A stretch of 64,000 nucleotides of DNA. Origin: Agarivorans sp050870875. GTDB taxonomy: Bacteria > Pseudomonadota > Gammaproteobacteria > Enterobacterales > Celerinatantimonadaceae. The stretch lies in the NCBI RefSeq assembly GCF_050870875.2, contig NZ_CP194041.2, positions 992,001 to 1,056,000 on the forward strand. The letters are read 5' to 3'. The position numbers and the translations under genes are program-made. Position 1 is the first letter of the stretch; each line of letters opens with the position of its first letter. Below the pieces are notes generated by a model that did no database searches, was not told the DNA's origin, and saw nothing but the letters and a program-made list of their open reading frames with translations. Shown here in pieces: positions 34,818 through 43,506 of this stretch.

Positions 34818-35978
34818 TTAATCGGTAAAGCAATTCAGTAGGTCGTTTAGAAATAAACGGCCTTTTTTTGTGACCTGCCAGCTGGTGGCATTTTCTTCCA
34901 GCAAGGTTTGTTGCTTGGCACTGTCGAGTGCGTTTTCCAACGCGCTTAAACTTAAGCCTGTTAAGTTCACAAACTCGCTTTTCGGGATGGCTTCAAACAG
35001 GCGCAGCCGATTTAAGAAGTACTCAAAGGCTAAATCTTGGTTTGCCACTGGCCATTGTTTATAGAGAAATTCCCGCTGCGGATCTAAGTAGCCTTTCGGG
35101 TGTTTTAGCTTCTCGGTTCTGAATAAATGCTGAGTCTGCAAATCAGTGATTTTGCCGTGCGCTCCGCAACCAATACCTAAGTAATCGCCAAAGCGCCAGT
35201 AGTTGAGGTTGTGTTGTGAGCGATCTCCATCGCGGCAATAGGCCGACACTTCGTATTGTGCATAGCCAGCCTGAGCTAATTGCTGCTGTCCCTGCTCGAA
35301 AATATCCCACAACAGATCTTCGTTGGGTAAGGCGGGCGGTCGTGATGCAAAGGCGGTATTGGCTTCAATGGTGAGTTGATACCAGGACAGGTGGCTGGGG
35401 CCAAGCGCAAAGGCTTGCTGTAGATCTTGCATCGCTTGCTCAAGGCTTTGCTTAGGCAGGCCATGCATTAAATCGAGGTTGATCCGTTTAAAGCCAGCTT
35501 GCTGCGCATATTCGAAGGCCCGCAGCGCCTCTTCGCCGCTGTGGATCCGTCCCAGTTTGCTTAAATGGCTTTGTTGAAAGCTTTGTACGCCAATCGACAA
35601 ACGATTCACGCCCGCTTGAAAGTAGCCTTTAAAGCGGTCTGCTTCGGCGGTGCCCGGGTTGGCCTCCATGGTGACTTCGGTGTCGGGCTCAAGCTGCAAA
35701 TGTTGCTTGATTCCCTGCAGCAAGCGCGCAATCGCTTCGGCAGACAGCAGGCTTGGTGTGCCGCCACCAATAAAGATACTGTGTAAGGGGCGCCCTTGTA
35801 GTGTGGGGAAACGTGCTAAGTCTTGTTCAAGGTCAGCCAGAAGCGCACTGATGTATGCCGCTTCTGGTAAGTCTTGCTTTAAGCCATGGGAGTTGAAGTC
35901 ACAATAGGGGCATTTTTGAACACACCAAGGGATGTGAACATACAGACTTAATGGCGGCGCAAGACTTAACATACGCAA
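34818..35978 (-). CDS. hemW: Heme chaperone HemW (radical SAM)
   Basis: Radical SAM protein of the coproporphyrinogen-oxidase-like HemW family, proposed to deliver heme to target proteins. The CxxxCxxC cluster motif is C19, C23, C26 (IPWCVQKCPYC), without the extra cysteine of true HemN oxidases. GGGTPS and a HemN C-terminal domain follow. 386 residues. It overlaps rdgB by 13 bases and ends the yggS-hemW operon. Confidence 0.94.
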   Translation of the reverse strand: MRMLSLAPPLSLYVHIPWCVQKCPYCDFNSHGLKQDLPEAAYISALLADLEQDLARFPTLQGRPLHSIFIGGGTPSLLSAEAIARLLQGIKQHLQLEPDTEVTMEANPGTAEADRFKGYFQAGVNRLSIGVQSFQQSHLSKLGRIHSGEEALRAFEYAQQAGFKRINLDLMHGLPKQSLEQAMQDLQQAFALGPSHLSWYQLTIEANTAFASRPPALPNEDLLWDIFEQGQQQLAQAGYAQYEVSAYCRDGDRSQHNLNYWRFGDYLGIGCGAHGKITDLQTQHLFRTEKLKHPKGYLDPQREFLYKQWPVANQDLAFEYFLNRLRLFEAIPKSEFVNLTGLSLSALENALDSAKQQTLLEENATSWQVTKKGRLFLNDLLNCFTD

Positions 35979-36565
35979 TGATTAAGCTGTGCTAATAATT
36001 CTCTAAGGGCTTGGCCTCGGTGACTTAAGGCGTTTTTCTCTGCCTTGCTGAGCTGGGCGGAGGTGGACTGGTGTTCGGCAACCCAAAATACCGGATCATA
36101 ACCGAAGCCGCCTTCACCGTGGATCTGCTCGGTGATTTGGCCGCGCCATTTACCATGACAAATCAGCGGGGCTGGGTCATCGGCATGGCGTAAATACACC
36201 AATACGCAGTGAAACTCTGCACCGCGTTGCGACTCGGGCACGTCTTTTAGTGCTGCGAGTAATTTTAGTACGTTGTCGTGATCACTGGCGTTGCTGCCAG
36301 CATAACGTGAAGAATATAGTCCCGGCGCACCATTAAGATAATCCACTGCTAAACCAGAGTCATCGGCAATAGCGGGTAAACCGGTGATTTTTGCCGCATG
36401 GCGGGCTTTAATAATGGCATTTTCTACAAAGGTGGTGCCGGTTTCTTCGGCGTCCACAATGGCAAATTCACTTTGCGCCACAATTTGTTTTTGTAAGGGT
36501 TTGAGTAACTCGGAAAGTTCGGCAACTTTACCGGGGTTACCGGTGGCCAAGACAACTTTTTGCAT
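35966..36565 (-). CDS. rdgB: XTP/dITP diphosphatase RdgB
   Basis: Cleans the nucleotide pool by hydrolysing dITP/XTP to monophosphates. N-terminal ATGNPGKVAEL, the metal/active-site ADDSGLAVDYLNGAPGLYSSRY and HGEGGFGYDPVF, and the final SHRGQALREL are diagnostic. 199 residues. Part of the minus-strand yggS-proC-yggT-yggU-rdgB-hemW operon. Confidence 0.96.
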   Translation of the reverse strand: MQKVVLATGNPGKVAELSELLKPLQKQIVAQSEFAIVDAEETGTTFVENAIIKARHAAKITGLPAIADDSGLAVDYLNGAPGLYSSRYAGSNASDHDNVLKLLAALKDVPESQRGAEFHCVLVYLRHADDPAPLICHGKWRGQITEQIHGEGGFGYDPVFWVAEHQSTSAQLSKAEKNALSHRGQALRELLAQLNHCVC

Positions 36566-36656
36566 GGGAAACCTTTGTCTGTGTCGATGTGAGCCTAAGT
36601 GTAATCGAAGGGCTTGCTTGCCAAAAGCCCTAATCGCCTGCTTGATCGATATTGGC

Positions 36657-37091
36657 TTATTCTACATAAAATTTATGATTGAATTTAAGCCGCTGCTGTT
36701 TAGGGCCTTCACCAATCAAGATCTCAAAGCGAAAGGTTTCCTCGTTGCTAAAACGCAGTTGCGCAAGGTAGTAGATTGAATCGCCTTCACGAACTTCTTG
36801 GAATTCTAATTGATTTTGATTGCCAATTAAGTTTTGCGCGGTTCCCGATATTTTGACCGCTAGAGCTGGCTTCCCTTTTGCTTTTGCATCTAACACTGTG
36901 ATGTTAATTAAGCCTTTGTAGCGACTACGTTCCAGTTGGTACACCTTGGCGACTTCGGCGGGAATAAAAGTGGAGTTTAGGGCCATATAGTGGACTTCAT
37001 AGTCACCTAACAAGACTTTTTGTTCAGCCTGGCTGGGAAAGGCAAACAGTAGCAGGCTACTGACAAAGCTAAACAATAGATACTTACGCAT
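36657..37091 (-). CDS. DUF4426-family secreted protein
   Basis: 144-residue predicted periplasmic protein with a Sec signal peptide (about 1-22, ending FPSQA) and a beta-rich domain starting EQKVLLGDYEVHYMALNSTF. Proteins of this type commonly lie between yggU and rdgB in Vibrio and Shewanella relatives, as here. Function is unknown. Confidence 0.8.
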   Translation of the reverse strand: MRKYLLFSFVSSLLLFAFPSQAEQKVLLGDYEVHYMALNSTFIPAEVAKVYQLERSRYKGLINITVLDAKAKGKPALAVKISGTAQNLIGNQNQLEFQEVREGDSIYYLAQLRFSNEETFRFEILIGEGPKQQRLKFNHKFYVE

Positions 37092-37149
37092 GATGCTAAC
37101 CTTTTAAAAAACTTTGGTTTTAGTATAGAAATAAAATGTGGGTCATTGC

Positions 37150-37437
37150 TTACATTAAGTTGGCAATTATTTCAGGAATAATTTGTGGCGATGTTACTTC
37201 AATGGTTTTGTGTCGGCCCAAATCACCGCGAATAATGCTTACTTGCGACTTCGCCACCTTGCATTGCTTGGCAATAAATTTACTCAGGTGCTGGTTGGCT
37301 TTACCATCGATAGGGGGGGCCGTAATGGCGATTTTTAGTTCTTCGCCATGTAGACCGACGATGGCATCGCGACTCGCTTTGGGTTGCACGTAAACCTGCA
37401 AACGCAGGTTTACGCCTTCCATCGACACTGCTGGCAT
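37150..37437 (-). CDS. yggU: DUF167 (YggU-family) protein
   Basis: 95-residue protein of the YggU/DUF167 family: LRLQVYVQPKASRDAIVG, KIAITAPPIDGKANQHL, and KSQVSIIRGDLGRHKTIEV. Small alpha/beta fold, conserved but of unknown function. It abuts yggT with no gap, so both are translated from one message. Confidence 0.93.
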   Translation of the reverse strand: MPAVSMEGVNLRLQVYVQPKASRDAIVGLHGEELKIAITAPPIDGKANQHLSKFIAKQCKVAKSQVSIIRGDLGRHKTIEVTSPQIIPEIIANLM

Positions 37438-37983
37438 TTACAGCAGGCTCCAAAGCGGGATCCAACCACTAATCAATAAGTTTAAAAAGTTCAAGGCAAC
37501 AAACAAGACTAAGACCGAGAGATCGAGTCCGCCGATTGCTGGAATAATCCGGCGAATGGGCGAGAGCATCGGTTCTGTGAGTTGCCCTAGTACATATTCT
37601 ACCGGGCTACGACCTTGGCTTACCCAACTTAAAATCGCGCGGAGTAGCAGCACCCAAAAGATCATATAGCCGGCTTCTTTCAGAGTATTGAGTAGCGCAA
37701 TTAGTGGCAGTTGCGGCCAGCTAATCCCGCCAGACATTTGCATTAAAAGAGCCCATTTCACTGCGGCAACAAATACTGCCAATAATACTGCTGCCCAATC
37801 AACACCAGCAAATCCGGGAATAATTCGACGGATGGGGACCACGATAGGGTTGGTGGCTTTAACAATAAACTGACTCAATGGGTTATAAAAATCAGCACGA
37901 GCCATTTGTAGCCAAACTCGCAGCAATACCACCATCAGGTAGAGGTTGAATACAACTTCAATTAAATAACTAAACGCTTGCAT
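37438..37983 (-). CDS. yggT: YggT-family integral membrane protein
   Basis: 181-residue inner-membrane protein with two YggT repeats: LRVWLQMARADFYNPLSQFIVKAT-type sequence with P-I-R-R-I-I-P in the first half and a second P-I-R-R-I-I-P repeat in the second (near LTEPMLSPIRRIIP). About four to five hydrophobic helices. Role uncertain; proposed in osmotic or ion stress. Operon member between proC and yggU. Confidence 0.92.
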   Translation of the reverse strand: MQAFSYLIEVVFNLYLMVVLLRVWLQMARADFYNPLSQFIVKATNPIVVPIRRIIPGFAGVDWAAVLLAVFVAAVKWALLMQMSGGISWPQLPLIALLNTLKEAGYMIFWVLLLRAILSWVSQGRSPVEYVLGQLTEPMLSPIRRIIPAIGGLDLSVLVLFVALNFLNLLISGWIPLWSLL

Positions 37984-37999
37984 AAGATCCTCTGATTAA

Positions 38000-38821
38000 T
38001 TAAAACAAACTTTCCATTTCACGCCCACGCGCAATGGCGGCGTCCATGGCTTGACCGACGATACGCGGTAATTGCTGTTCTTCAAACACGCGAATGGCTT
38101 CGGCAGTCGTGCCTCCCTTAGATGTAACATTGGCCCGAAGGGTCGTTAAATCAAGGTCTGGATTAGCCGCGACCAGTTCAGCGCTACCTAAAGCCGATTG
38201 TTGCACCAATTGGCGCGCCTGCTCAGGACTAAAACCTAAGTGTTCGGCATGTTGTTGCATGGCTTCCATGAACAAGAAAAAATAAGCAGGTGCACTACCA
38301 GCTGCGGCAATAATGTGGTTAATTTGATCTTCTTGTTGTACCCAGCAAGTCTCTCCAACCGCTTGCATCAGTTGCTCTGCTGCTGCGCTTTGTTGGGCGC
38401 TTACATCGCTAGGAGCATACAGTCCAGTCATGCCTCGGCCCACTAAGGCTGGTGTATTCGGCATGGTTCTTACAATGGCGGTTTTTTCACCGAGTAGGTT
38501 TTTTAAACGTGCGATACTGATACCCGCCGCGATGGAGATAAATAGTTTGTTGGATAAATCGCCGCTTTGTTTGGCCAGATCTTCACAAACGACGGCCATG
38601 AGCTGTGGTTTTACCGCTAAAACAATTACATCACTTTGGGCGGTGGCTTGTGCATTATTGTCGGTCACTGGTATCGCAAACTCTTGTTGCAGCTTCTGCT
38701 GTTGTTCAAGGTTTGGGTCACTGGCGGTGATATTACTTGCGTCGGTGCCATTAGCGATCAGGCCGCCAATTAAACTACTGGCCATGTTGCCGCCACCGAT
38801 AAACGCAATTCGAACTGTCAT
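38000..38821 (-). CDS. proC: Pyrroline-5-carboxylate reductase ProC
   Basis: Last step of proline synthesis, NAD(P)H reduction of P5C. Rossmann start IAFIGGGNMASSLIGGL, central RTMPNTPALVGRGMTGL, AAGSAPAYFFLFMEAM and the C-terminal NVTSKGGTTAEAI signature. 273 residues, full length. Confidence 0.96.
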   Translation of the reverse strand: MTVRIAFIGGGNMASSLIGGLIANGTDASNITASDPNLEQQQKLQQEFAIPVTDNNAQATAQSDVIVLAVKPQLMAVVCEDLAKQSGDLSNKLFISIAAGISIARLKNLLGEKTAIVRTMPNTPALVGRGMTGLYAPSDVSAQQSAAAEQLMQAVGETCWVQQEDQINHIIAAAGSAPAYFFLFMEAMQQHAEHLGFSPEQARQLVQQSALGSAELVAANPDLDLTTLRANVTSKGGTTAEAIRVFEEQQLPRIVGQAMDAAIARGREMESLF

Positions 38822-38839
38822 GTTGTTGTTCCTTGTTGT

Positions 38840-39538
38840 TTAGCCACGCTGGCCAAATATAGCACTGCCTATACGTACCATGGTACTGCCATGGTTAATC
38901 GCATCTTGCATGTCGCCACTCATGCCCATGGAAAGGGTATCGACACTAGCATATTGCTGCTGTAGTTGAGAAAACTTTTCAGCCATTGCTTTAAATTGTT
39001 GGTCTAGTCGCTGATCATTATCGAGTTTCTGCGGAATGGCCATTAAGCCTCGTAAAGTCAAATTGGGTAAGCTGGCAACATAAGCTGCCAACTCATCCAC
39101 TTGCGTGAGGCTTAGTCCCGATTTTGCCGATTCTTGACTAATATTAACTTGTAAGCACACTTGAAGCGGTGCCATTTTGTTGGGACGTTGTGCATTCAGG
39201 CGCTCGGCTATTTTGTCTCGCGCTAGGGTTTGCATCCAGTCGAAGTGTTCTGCAACCAAGCGAGTCTTATTTGATTGTAAGGGGCCAATAAAGTGCCACT
39301 CTATCGGATCTTTTAGCCAAGTTTGTTGTCGACTTTGAACGATTTTATCGACGCCTTCTTGGACATAGTTTTCACCAAATAAGCGTTGTCCAGCTTGGTA
39401 GGCTGCAGCAATGTCGCTCAGCGGTTTGGTTTTACTGACCGCCAGCAAAGCTACACTATTTTGCGGGCGATGTGCTTGAGCTAACGCTTGCTGAATTTCT
39501 TGGTTAACAAATTGAAGTGCTTGGGTAATACTGCTCAT
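38840..39538 (-). CDS. yggS: PLP homeostasis protein YggS
   Basis: Pyridoxal-phosphate-binding TIM-barrel protein (YggS/PROSC) that buffers free PLP. The Schiff-base lysine is K36 in LLAVSKTKP; GENYVQEGVDK, EWHFIGPLQSNKT and the C-terminal MGMSGDMQDAI...VRIGSAIFG are diagnostic. 232 residues. First gene of the minus-strand operon, 26 bases from the divergent pilT. Confidence 0.96.
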   Translation of the reverse strand: MSSITQALQFVNQEIQQALAQAHRPQNSVALLAVSKTKPLSDIAAAYQAGQRLFGENYVQEGVDKIVQSRQQTWLKDPIEWHFIGPLQSNKTRLVAEHFDWMQTLARDKIAERLNAQRPNKMAPLQVCLQVNISQESAKSGLSLTQVDELAAYVASLPNLTLRGLMAIPQKLDNDQRLDQQFKAMAEKFSQLQQQYASVDTLSMGMSGDMQDAINHGSTMVRIGSAIFGQRG

Positions 39539-39564
39539 AGTCTCAACATCGGGGAAATGAATAA

Positions 39565-40599
39565 ATGGATGTTACTGAATTACTAGCCTTTAGTGTAAAA
39601 CATAACGCGTCTGATCTACACCTATCTGCGGAATTACCACCAATGATTCGAGTGGATGGGGAAGTCAGAAAGATTAATTTGCCCGCCTTAGAGCATAAAC
39701 AGGTACATAGTCTAATTTATGACATCATGAATGATAAGCAGCGTAAAGAATATGAGGAAAACTTGGAAATCGATTTTTCCTTTGAAGTTCCCGGTATTGC
39801 GCGCTTCAGGGTGAATGCATTTCAACAGAGTAGAGGCTCGGCGGCGGTATTTCGGACGATTCCCTCAGAGGTGCTGACTTTAGACCAGCTGGCTGCCCCC
39901 GCAATTTTTAGACAAATTTCTGAACACCCGCGTGGATTAGTGCTGGTGACTGGCCCCACTGGCTCAGGTAAATCAACCACCTTGGCGGCGATGATTGATT
40001 ATATTAATGAGCAGCGTCATGAACACATTTTAACCATTGAAGACCCCATTGAATTTGTCCATAAAAATAAAAATTGTTTGATTAACCAACGTGAAGTACA
40101 TCGAGATACCCATAGTTTCACTAATGCCTTACGTTCAGCCCTACGTGAAGATCCAGACATTATTTTAGTCGGTGAATTAAGGGATTTAGAAACCATTCGC
40201 TTAGCGCTGACTGCCGCTGAAACTGGGCATTTGGTGTTTGGTACGCTGCATACCACCTCGGCGGCGAAAACCATTGACCGGGTGATTGATGTCTTCCCTG
40301 CAGCAGAAAAAGACATGGTTCGCTCGATGTTATCAGAATCTTTAAGGGCGGTCATTGCGCAAACCCTACTGAAAAAACTTGGCGGTGGGCGAGTGGCTGC
40401 CCACGAGATTATGGTTGGTATTCCAGCGATTCGGAACTTGATCCGTGAAGACAAGGTGGCACAGATGTATTCGGTGATCCAAACCGGTATGGCCCATGGA
40501 ATGCAAACTCTTGATCAAAATTTAAAAGAATTAGTCAATCAAGGTTTGGTGGCTTATAACGATGCGAAAGCGAAAGCGGCTGATCCCAATAACTTTTAG
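39565..40599 (+). CDS. pilT: Type IV pilus retraction ATPase PilT
   Basis: Hexameric ATPase that depolymerises type IV pili for twitching and DNA uptake. N-terminal ASDLHLSAELPP, Walker A GPTGSGKST at 130-138, Asp box TIEDPIEF, Walker B region DIILVGELRD, and the PilT-specific C-terminal motif AIRNLIRE. 344 residues. Followed 8 bases later by pilU. Confidence 0.96.
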   Translation: MDVTELLAFSVKHNASDLHLSAELPPMIRVDGEVRKINLPALEHKQVHSLIYDIMNDKQRKEYEENLEIDFSFEVPGIARFRVNAFQQSRGSAAVFRTIPSEVLTLDQLAAPAIFRQISEHPRGLVLVTGPTGSGKSTTLAAMIDYINEQRHEHILTIEDPIEFVHKNKNCLINQREVHRDTHSFTNALRSALREDPDIILVGELRDLETIRLALTAAETGHLVFGTLHTTSAAKTIDRVIDVFPAAEKDMVRSMLSESLRAVIAQTLLKKLGGGRVAAHEIMVGIPAIRNLIREDKVAQMYSVIQTGMAHGMQTLDQNLKELVNQGLVAYNDAKAKAADPNNF

Positions 40600-40607
40600 G
40601 AGCTTCG

Positions 40608-41726
40608 ATGTTACTTGATCAATTATTGCGAGAGATGTCGGAGCGCAAGGCCTCCGATTTATATATATCGGTAGGCGTTCCTCCTAGCGCCAAGATTAGT
40701 GGGCGTTTACAGCCGCTCAGTGAACAACCAGTGAAGCCTGAACAGGTAATGGCAATGTTGTCCAGCATTCGGAGTGAGTCGCAGCTGCAGGCATTTCTGC
40801 AGGAGCTCGAAGCTAACTTTGCGATTGCTCGTCAAGGTTTGGGGCGTTATCGGGTGAGCGCATTTTTCCAGCGTGAACAGCCGAGCATGGTGATCCGCCG
40901 GATTGAAACTGAAATCCCCAGTTTCGAACAGCTACAATTGCCTCCAATTCTGAAGGAAGTTGGCTTGTCAAAACGAGGCTTAATCTTATTTGTAGGGGCA
41001 ACTGGTGCGGGTAAGTCGACCACCCAAGCCAGTATGATTGATTACCGCAATCATCATTCAAGTGGACATATTTTAACCATTGAAGATCCGGTGGAATTTA
41101 TGCACAAACACGCTGGCTGCATTGTTAATCAGCGTGAAGTGGGGATCGATACCCCTTCTTTTGAAGAGGCCTTGAAGAACTCTTTGCGTCAGGCGCCGGA
41201 TGTTATTTTAATCGGTGAAATTCGAACCCGTGAAACCATGGAATTTGCGCTGCAATTCTCCGAAACCGGTCATCTGTGTATGGCGACCTTACATGCCAAC
41301 AACGCCAACCAAGCTCTGGATAGAATCATGCATTTAGTACCAGAAGAGCGGCATCGGCAATTGTGTTTTGATCTTTCTTTTAACCTGCGAGCGATTGTCG
41401 CGCAGCAGCTGGTTCCGGTGAAAGACGGGAGTAGCCGCCGTGGCGTATTTGAAATCTTGTTAAATACGCCGCTAGCTGCCGACATTATTCGCAAGGGTGA
41501 TATGCATAAACTGAAAGACCTCATGAATCGGTCGCGAGAGCAGGGCATGCTGACCTTCGATCAGAGCCTGTTTGATCTCTATGAAAGTGGCGTAATTGGT
41601 TACGCCGAAGCGATTGCGCATGCCGATTCGCCAAATGATTTAAGGTTGATGATTAAATTGCAAGGCAGTGATAAATCTAATAACTTAGACAGCGGAATGT
41701 TAGACGGTGTGACCGTCGATTATTAG
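40608..41726 (+). CDS. pilU: PilT-dependent retraction ATPase PilU
   Basis: Accessory retraction motor that works with PilT. Walker A GATGAGKST, Asp box TIEDPVEFMH, Walker B VILIGEIRTRETM, His box. It lacks the AIRNLIRE motif of PilT, has instead the longer C-terminal tail of PilU, and is 372 residues. Forms an operon with pilT; yaaA follows 14 bases later. Confidence 0.95.
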   Translation: MLLDQLLREMSERKASDLYISVGVPPSAKISGRLQPLSEQPVKPEQVMAMLSSIRSESQLQAFLQELEANFAIARQGLGRYRVSAFFQREQPSMVIRRIETEIPSFEQLQLPPILKEVGLSKRGLILFVGATGAGKSTTQASMIDYRNHHSSGHILTIEDPVEFMHKHAGCIVNQREVGIDTPSFEEALKNSLRQAPDVILIGEIRTRETMEFALQFSETGHLCMATLHANNANQALDRIMHLVPEERHRQLCFDLSFNLRAIVAQQLVPVKDGSSRRGVFEILLNTPLAADIIRKGDMHKLKDLMNRSREQGMLTFDQSLFDLYESGVIGYAEAIAHADSPNDLRLMIKLQGSDKSNNLDSGMLDGVTVDY

Positions 41727-41740
41727 GACAAAGGAGCATT

Positions 41741-42514
41741 ATGTTAGCGGTTATTTCACCAGCTAAAACCTTAGATTTTAGTTCAGCAGTACCTTGCACT
41801 AAAGCCACCCGCCCAGCGATGTTAGCGCATAGCGCAAAGTTGATTGAGGTGGCTCGGCAATTGAGTCCTGCGGAGATTGCTAGTCTAATGAAAATTAGTG
41901 ATAAGTTGGCGGGGTTAAATGCGGCACGCTTTGCCGAGTGGTCCGCTGATTTACCGGAAGACCTCGCTCGGCAGGCAATTTTTGCCTTTAAAGGTGATGT
42001 TTATACTGGTTTAGATGCTTATCGTTTAGATGCGTCGCAACTTGATCATGCGCAGCAGCATCTGCGGATCTTATCTGGCCTATATGGTTGCCTCCGCCCC
42101 CTCGATCTGATGATGGCCTACCGTTTGGAAATGGGGATTAAGTTGGCGAATGAGCGTGGTAGTAACTTATACCAGTTCTGGGGAGAGCTAATTACTGAAC
42201 AGTTAAATTTAGCCTTGGAACAGCAAGCAGATAATGTTTTGCTAAACTTAGCCTCCAACGAGTATTTCAAAGCGGTAAAACTCAAATCACTGAATGCTCG
42301 AGTGGTGACCCCTGTATTTAAAGATCAGAAAAATGGTCAGTACAAGATCATTAGTTTTTATGCTAAAAAAGCGCGAGGTTTAATGGCCCGTTATCTGCTG
42401 GAACAAAAGCCTAATAATCTCGAGCAACTCTGTGCTTTTAATGCTGATGGTTACTATTTTGATGAAGCGAGTTCCGATGCTAACCATTTAACGTTCTTAC
42501 GTGATCACGCTTAA
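41741..42514 (+). CDS. yaaA: Peroxide stress protein YaaA
   Basis: DUF328 family protein that limits iron-dependent damage during peroxide stress. N-terminal VISPAKTLDF, then FKGDVYTGLDA, RILSGLYGCLRPLDLMMAYRLEMG, and C-terminal FNADGYYFDEASSD are diagnostic. 257 residues. Its place directly after pilTU, 14 bases away, suggests cotranscription without functional link. Confidence 0.95.
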   Translation: MLAVISPAKTLDFSSAVPCTKATRPAMLAHSAKLIEVARQLSPAEIASLMKISDKLAGLNAARFAEWSADLPEDLARQAIFAFKGDVYTGLDAYRLDASQLDHAQQHLRILSGLYGCLRPLDLMMAYRLEMGIKLANERGSNLYQFWGELITEQLNLALEQQADNVLLNLASNEYFKAVKLKSLNARVVTPVFKDQKNGQYKIISFYAKKARGLMARYLLEQKPNNLEQLCAFNADGYYFDEASSDANHLTFLRDHA

Positions 42515-42700
42515 TTTGCTTTAAACTTAGGGCTTATGTATCGCGAGAGTTTCGGCGTTTTTATTGATTCACTTGTTATCTTGGAAAAGCCCTGCCAATA
42601 TTGAATATAACTGCCATGAAGAGCAGTTTTTGGTAATAGCTAACTTATTTTTGCTCAAGGTTGTCGACAGAGAAGTCGAAAAAGTCCATATGGAGATAGT

Positions 42701-43444
42701 ATGAAAAATAAGATTGTAGTGGTCATGGCATTGCTGGGTATTGCAACATTGTCAGGTTGTTCGAATGCACCTAAAGGAGATGCTGGGATTATTTGCCCGG
42801 CCATTGGTGGCGGTCTTGGTGCCTTGATTGGTGGTGGTGCTGGCGCTGTCGGTGGCGTTATTACTGGGGCGATGTTCTGCGCCAATCCAGATCAAGATGG
42901 TGATGGTGTCATTAATAGTCAAGATGAATGTCCAGATACCCCCGCCGGTACTGTGGTTGATGAACGCGGTTGTGCTGCGGTTGAAGAGGCCGTCGTTGAA
43001 CAAGCAGTTGTAGAAGAAGCTGTGGTTGTAGAGCAAGTTGCGGTGGTCGCGGCTGCTGCAGTGTTGATCCCAGAAGGCTGTGAACAATATGTGATGGTTG
43101 ATGGCGATAAAGTGATGGGCTTCAAACACGTTCTTTTTGGTTTCAATAAAGATAAGTATAGCCAAGCAGAGCAAGCTAAAGTGGATTGTATCGCCGATAC
43201 AATTATGGCTAACGATCTGACGATTGATGCCGTGGGTTACACCGACAGTGTCGGTAATGCCGATTACAATATGGCTTTGAGTCAACGCCGAGCAAATAAC
43301 GTTGCCGATGCATTGCGAGCCTCAGGGGTAAGCGCCAGTACGACTATCGAGAAAGGTAAAGGGGCTGCGGCACCAGTTGCCAGTAATGCAACTGAAGCTG
43401 GTCGCGCAGACAATCGCCGAGTTGAAGTTCGGGTTTATCACTAA
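42701..43444 (+). CDS. OmpA-family outer-membrane lipoprotein with TSP3-like repeat
   Basis: 247 residues. Lipoprotein signal with lipobox LSGC, C20 being lipidated; a glycine-rich zipper-like segment (about 34-58); one calcium-binding thrombospondin-3-like repeat (DQDGDGVINSQDECPDTP); a repetitive valine/glutamate-rich linker (EEAVVEQAVVEEAVVVEQ); and a C-terminal OmpA peptidoglycan-binding domain (VLFGFNKDKYS, AVGYTDSVGNADYN, LSQRRANNVADAL, RRVEVRV). It probably anchors the outer membrane to peptidoglycan. Monocistronic with its own terminator. Confidence 0.9.
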   Translation: MKNKIVVVMALLGIATLSGCSNAPKGDAGIICPAIGGGLGALIGGGAGAVGGVITGAMFCANPDQDGDGVINSQDECPDTPAGTVVDERGCAAVEEAVVEQAVVEEAVVVEQVAVVAAAAVLIPEGCEQYVMVDGDKVMGFKHVLFGFNKDKYSQAEQAKVDCIADTIMANDLTIDAVGYTDSVGNADYNMALSQRRANNVADALRASGVSASTTIEKGKGAAAPVASNATEAGRADNRRVEVRVYH

Positions 43445-43468
43445 GTAACAAGCAACGAAGAGACAATG

Positions 43469-43495
43469 AAAAGCCACGCATTGCGTGGCTTTTTT
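43469..43495. terminator. Bidirectional rho-independent terminator between the OmpA-like gene and srmB
   Basis: AAAAGCCACGC and GCGTGGCTTTTTT pair perfectly around a 3-base loop, with A and T runs on the two sides, so it can end transcription from both converging genes. Confidence 0.92.
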
Positions 43496-43506
43496 GTTGT
43501 CGTGGG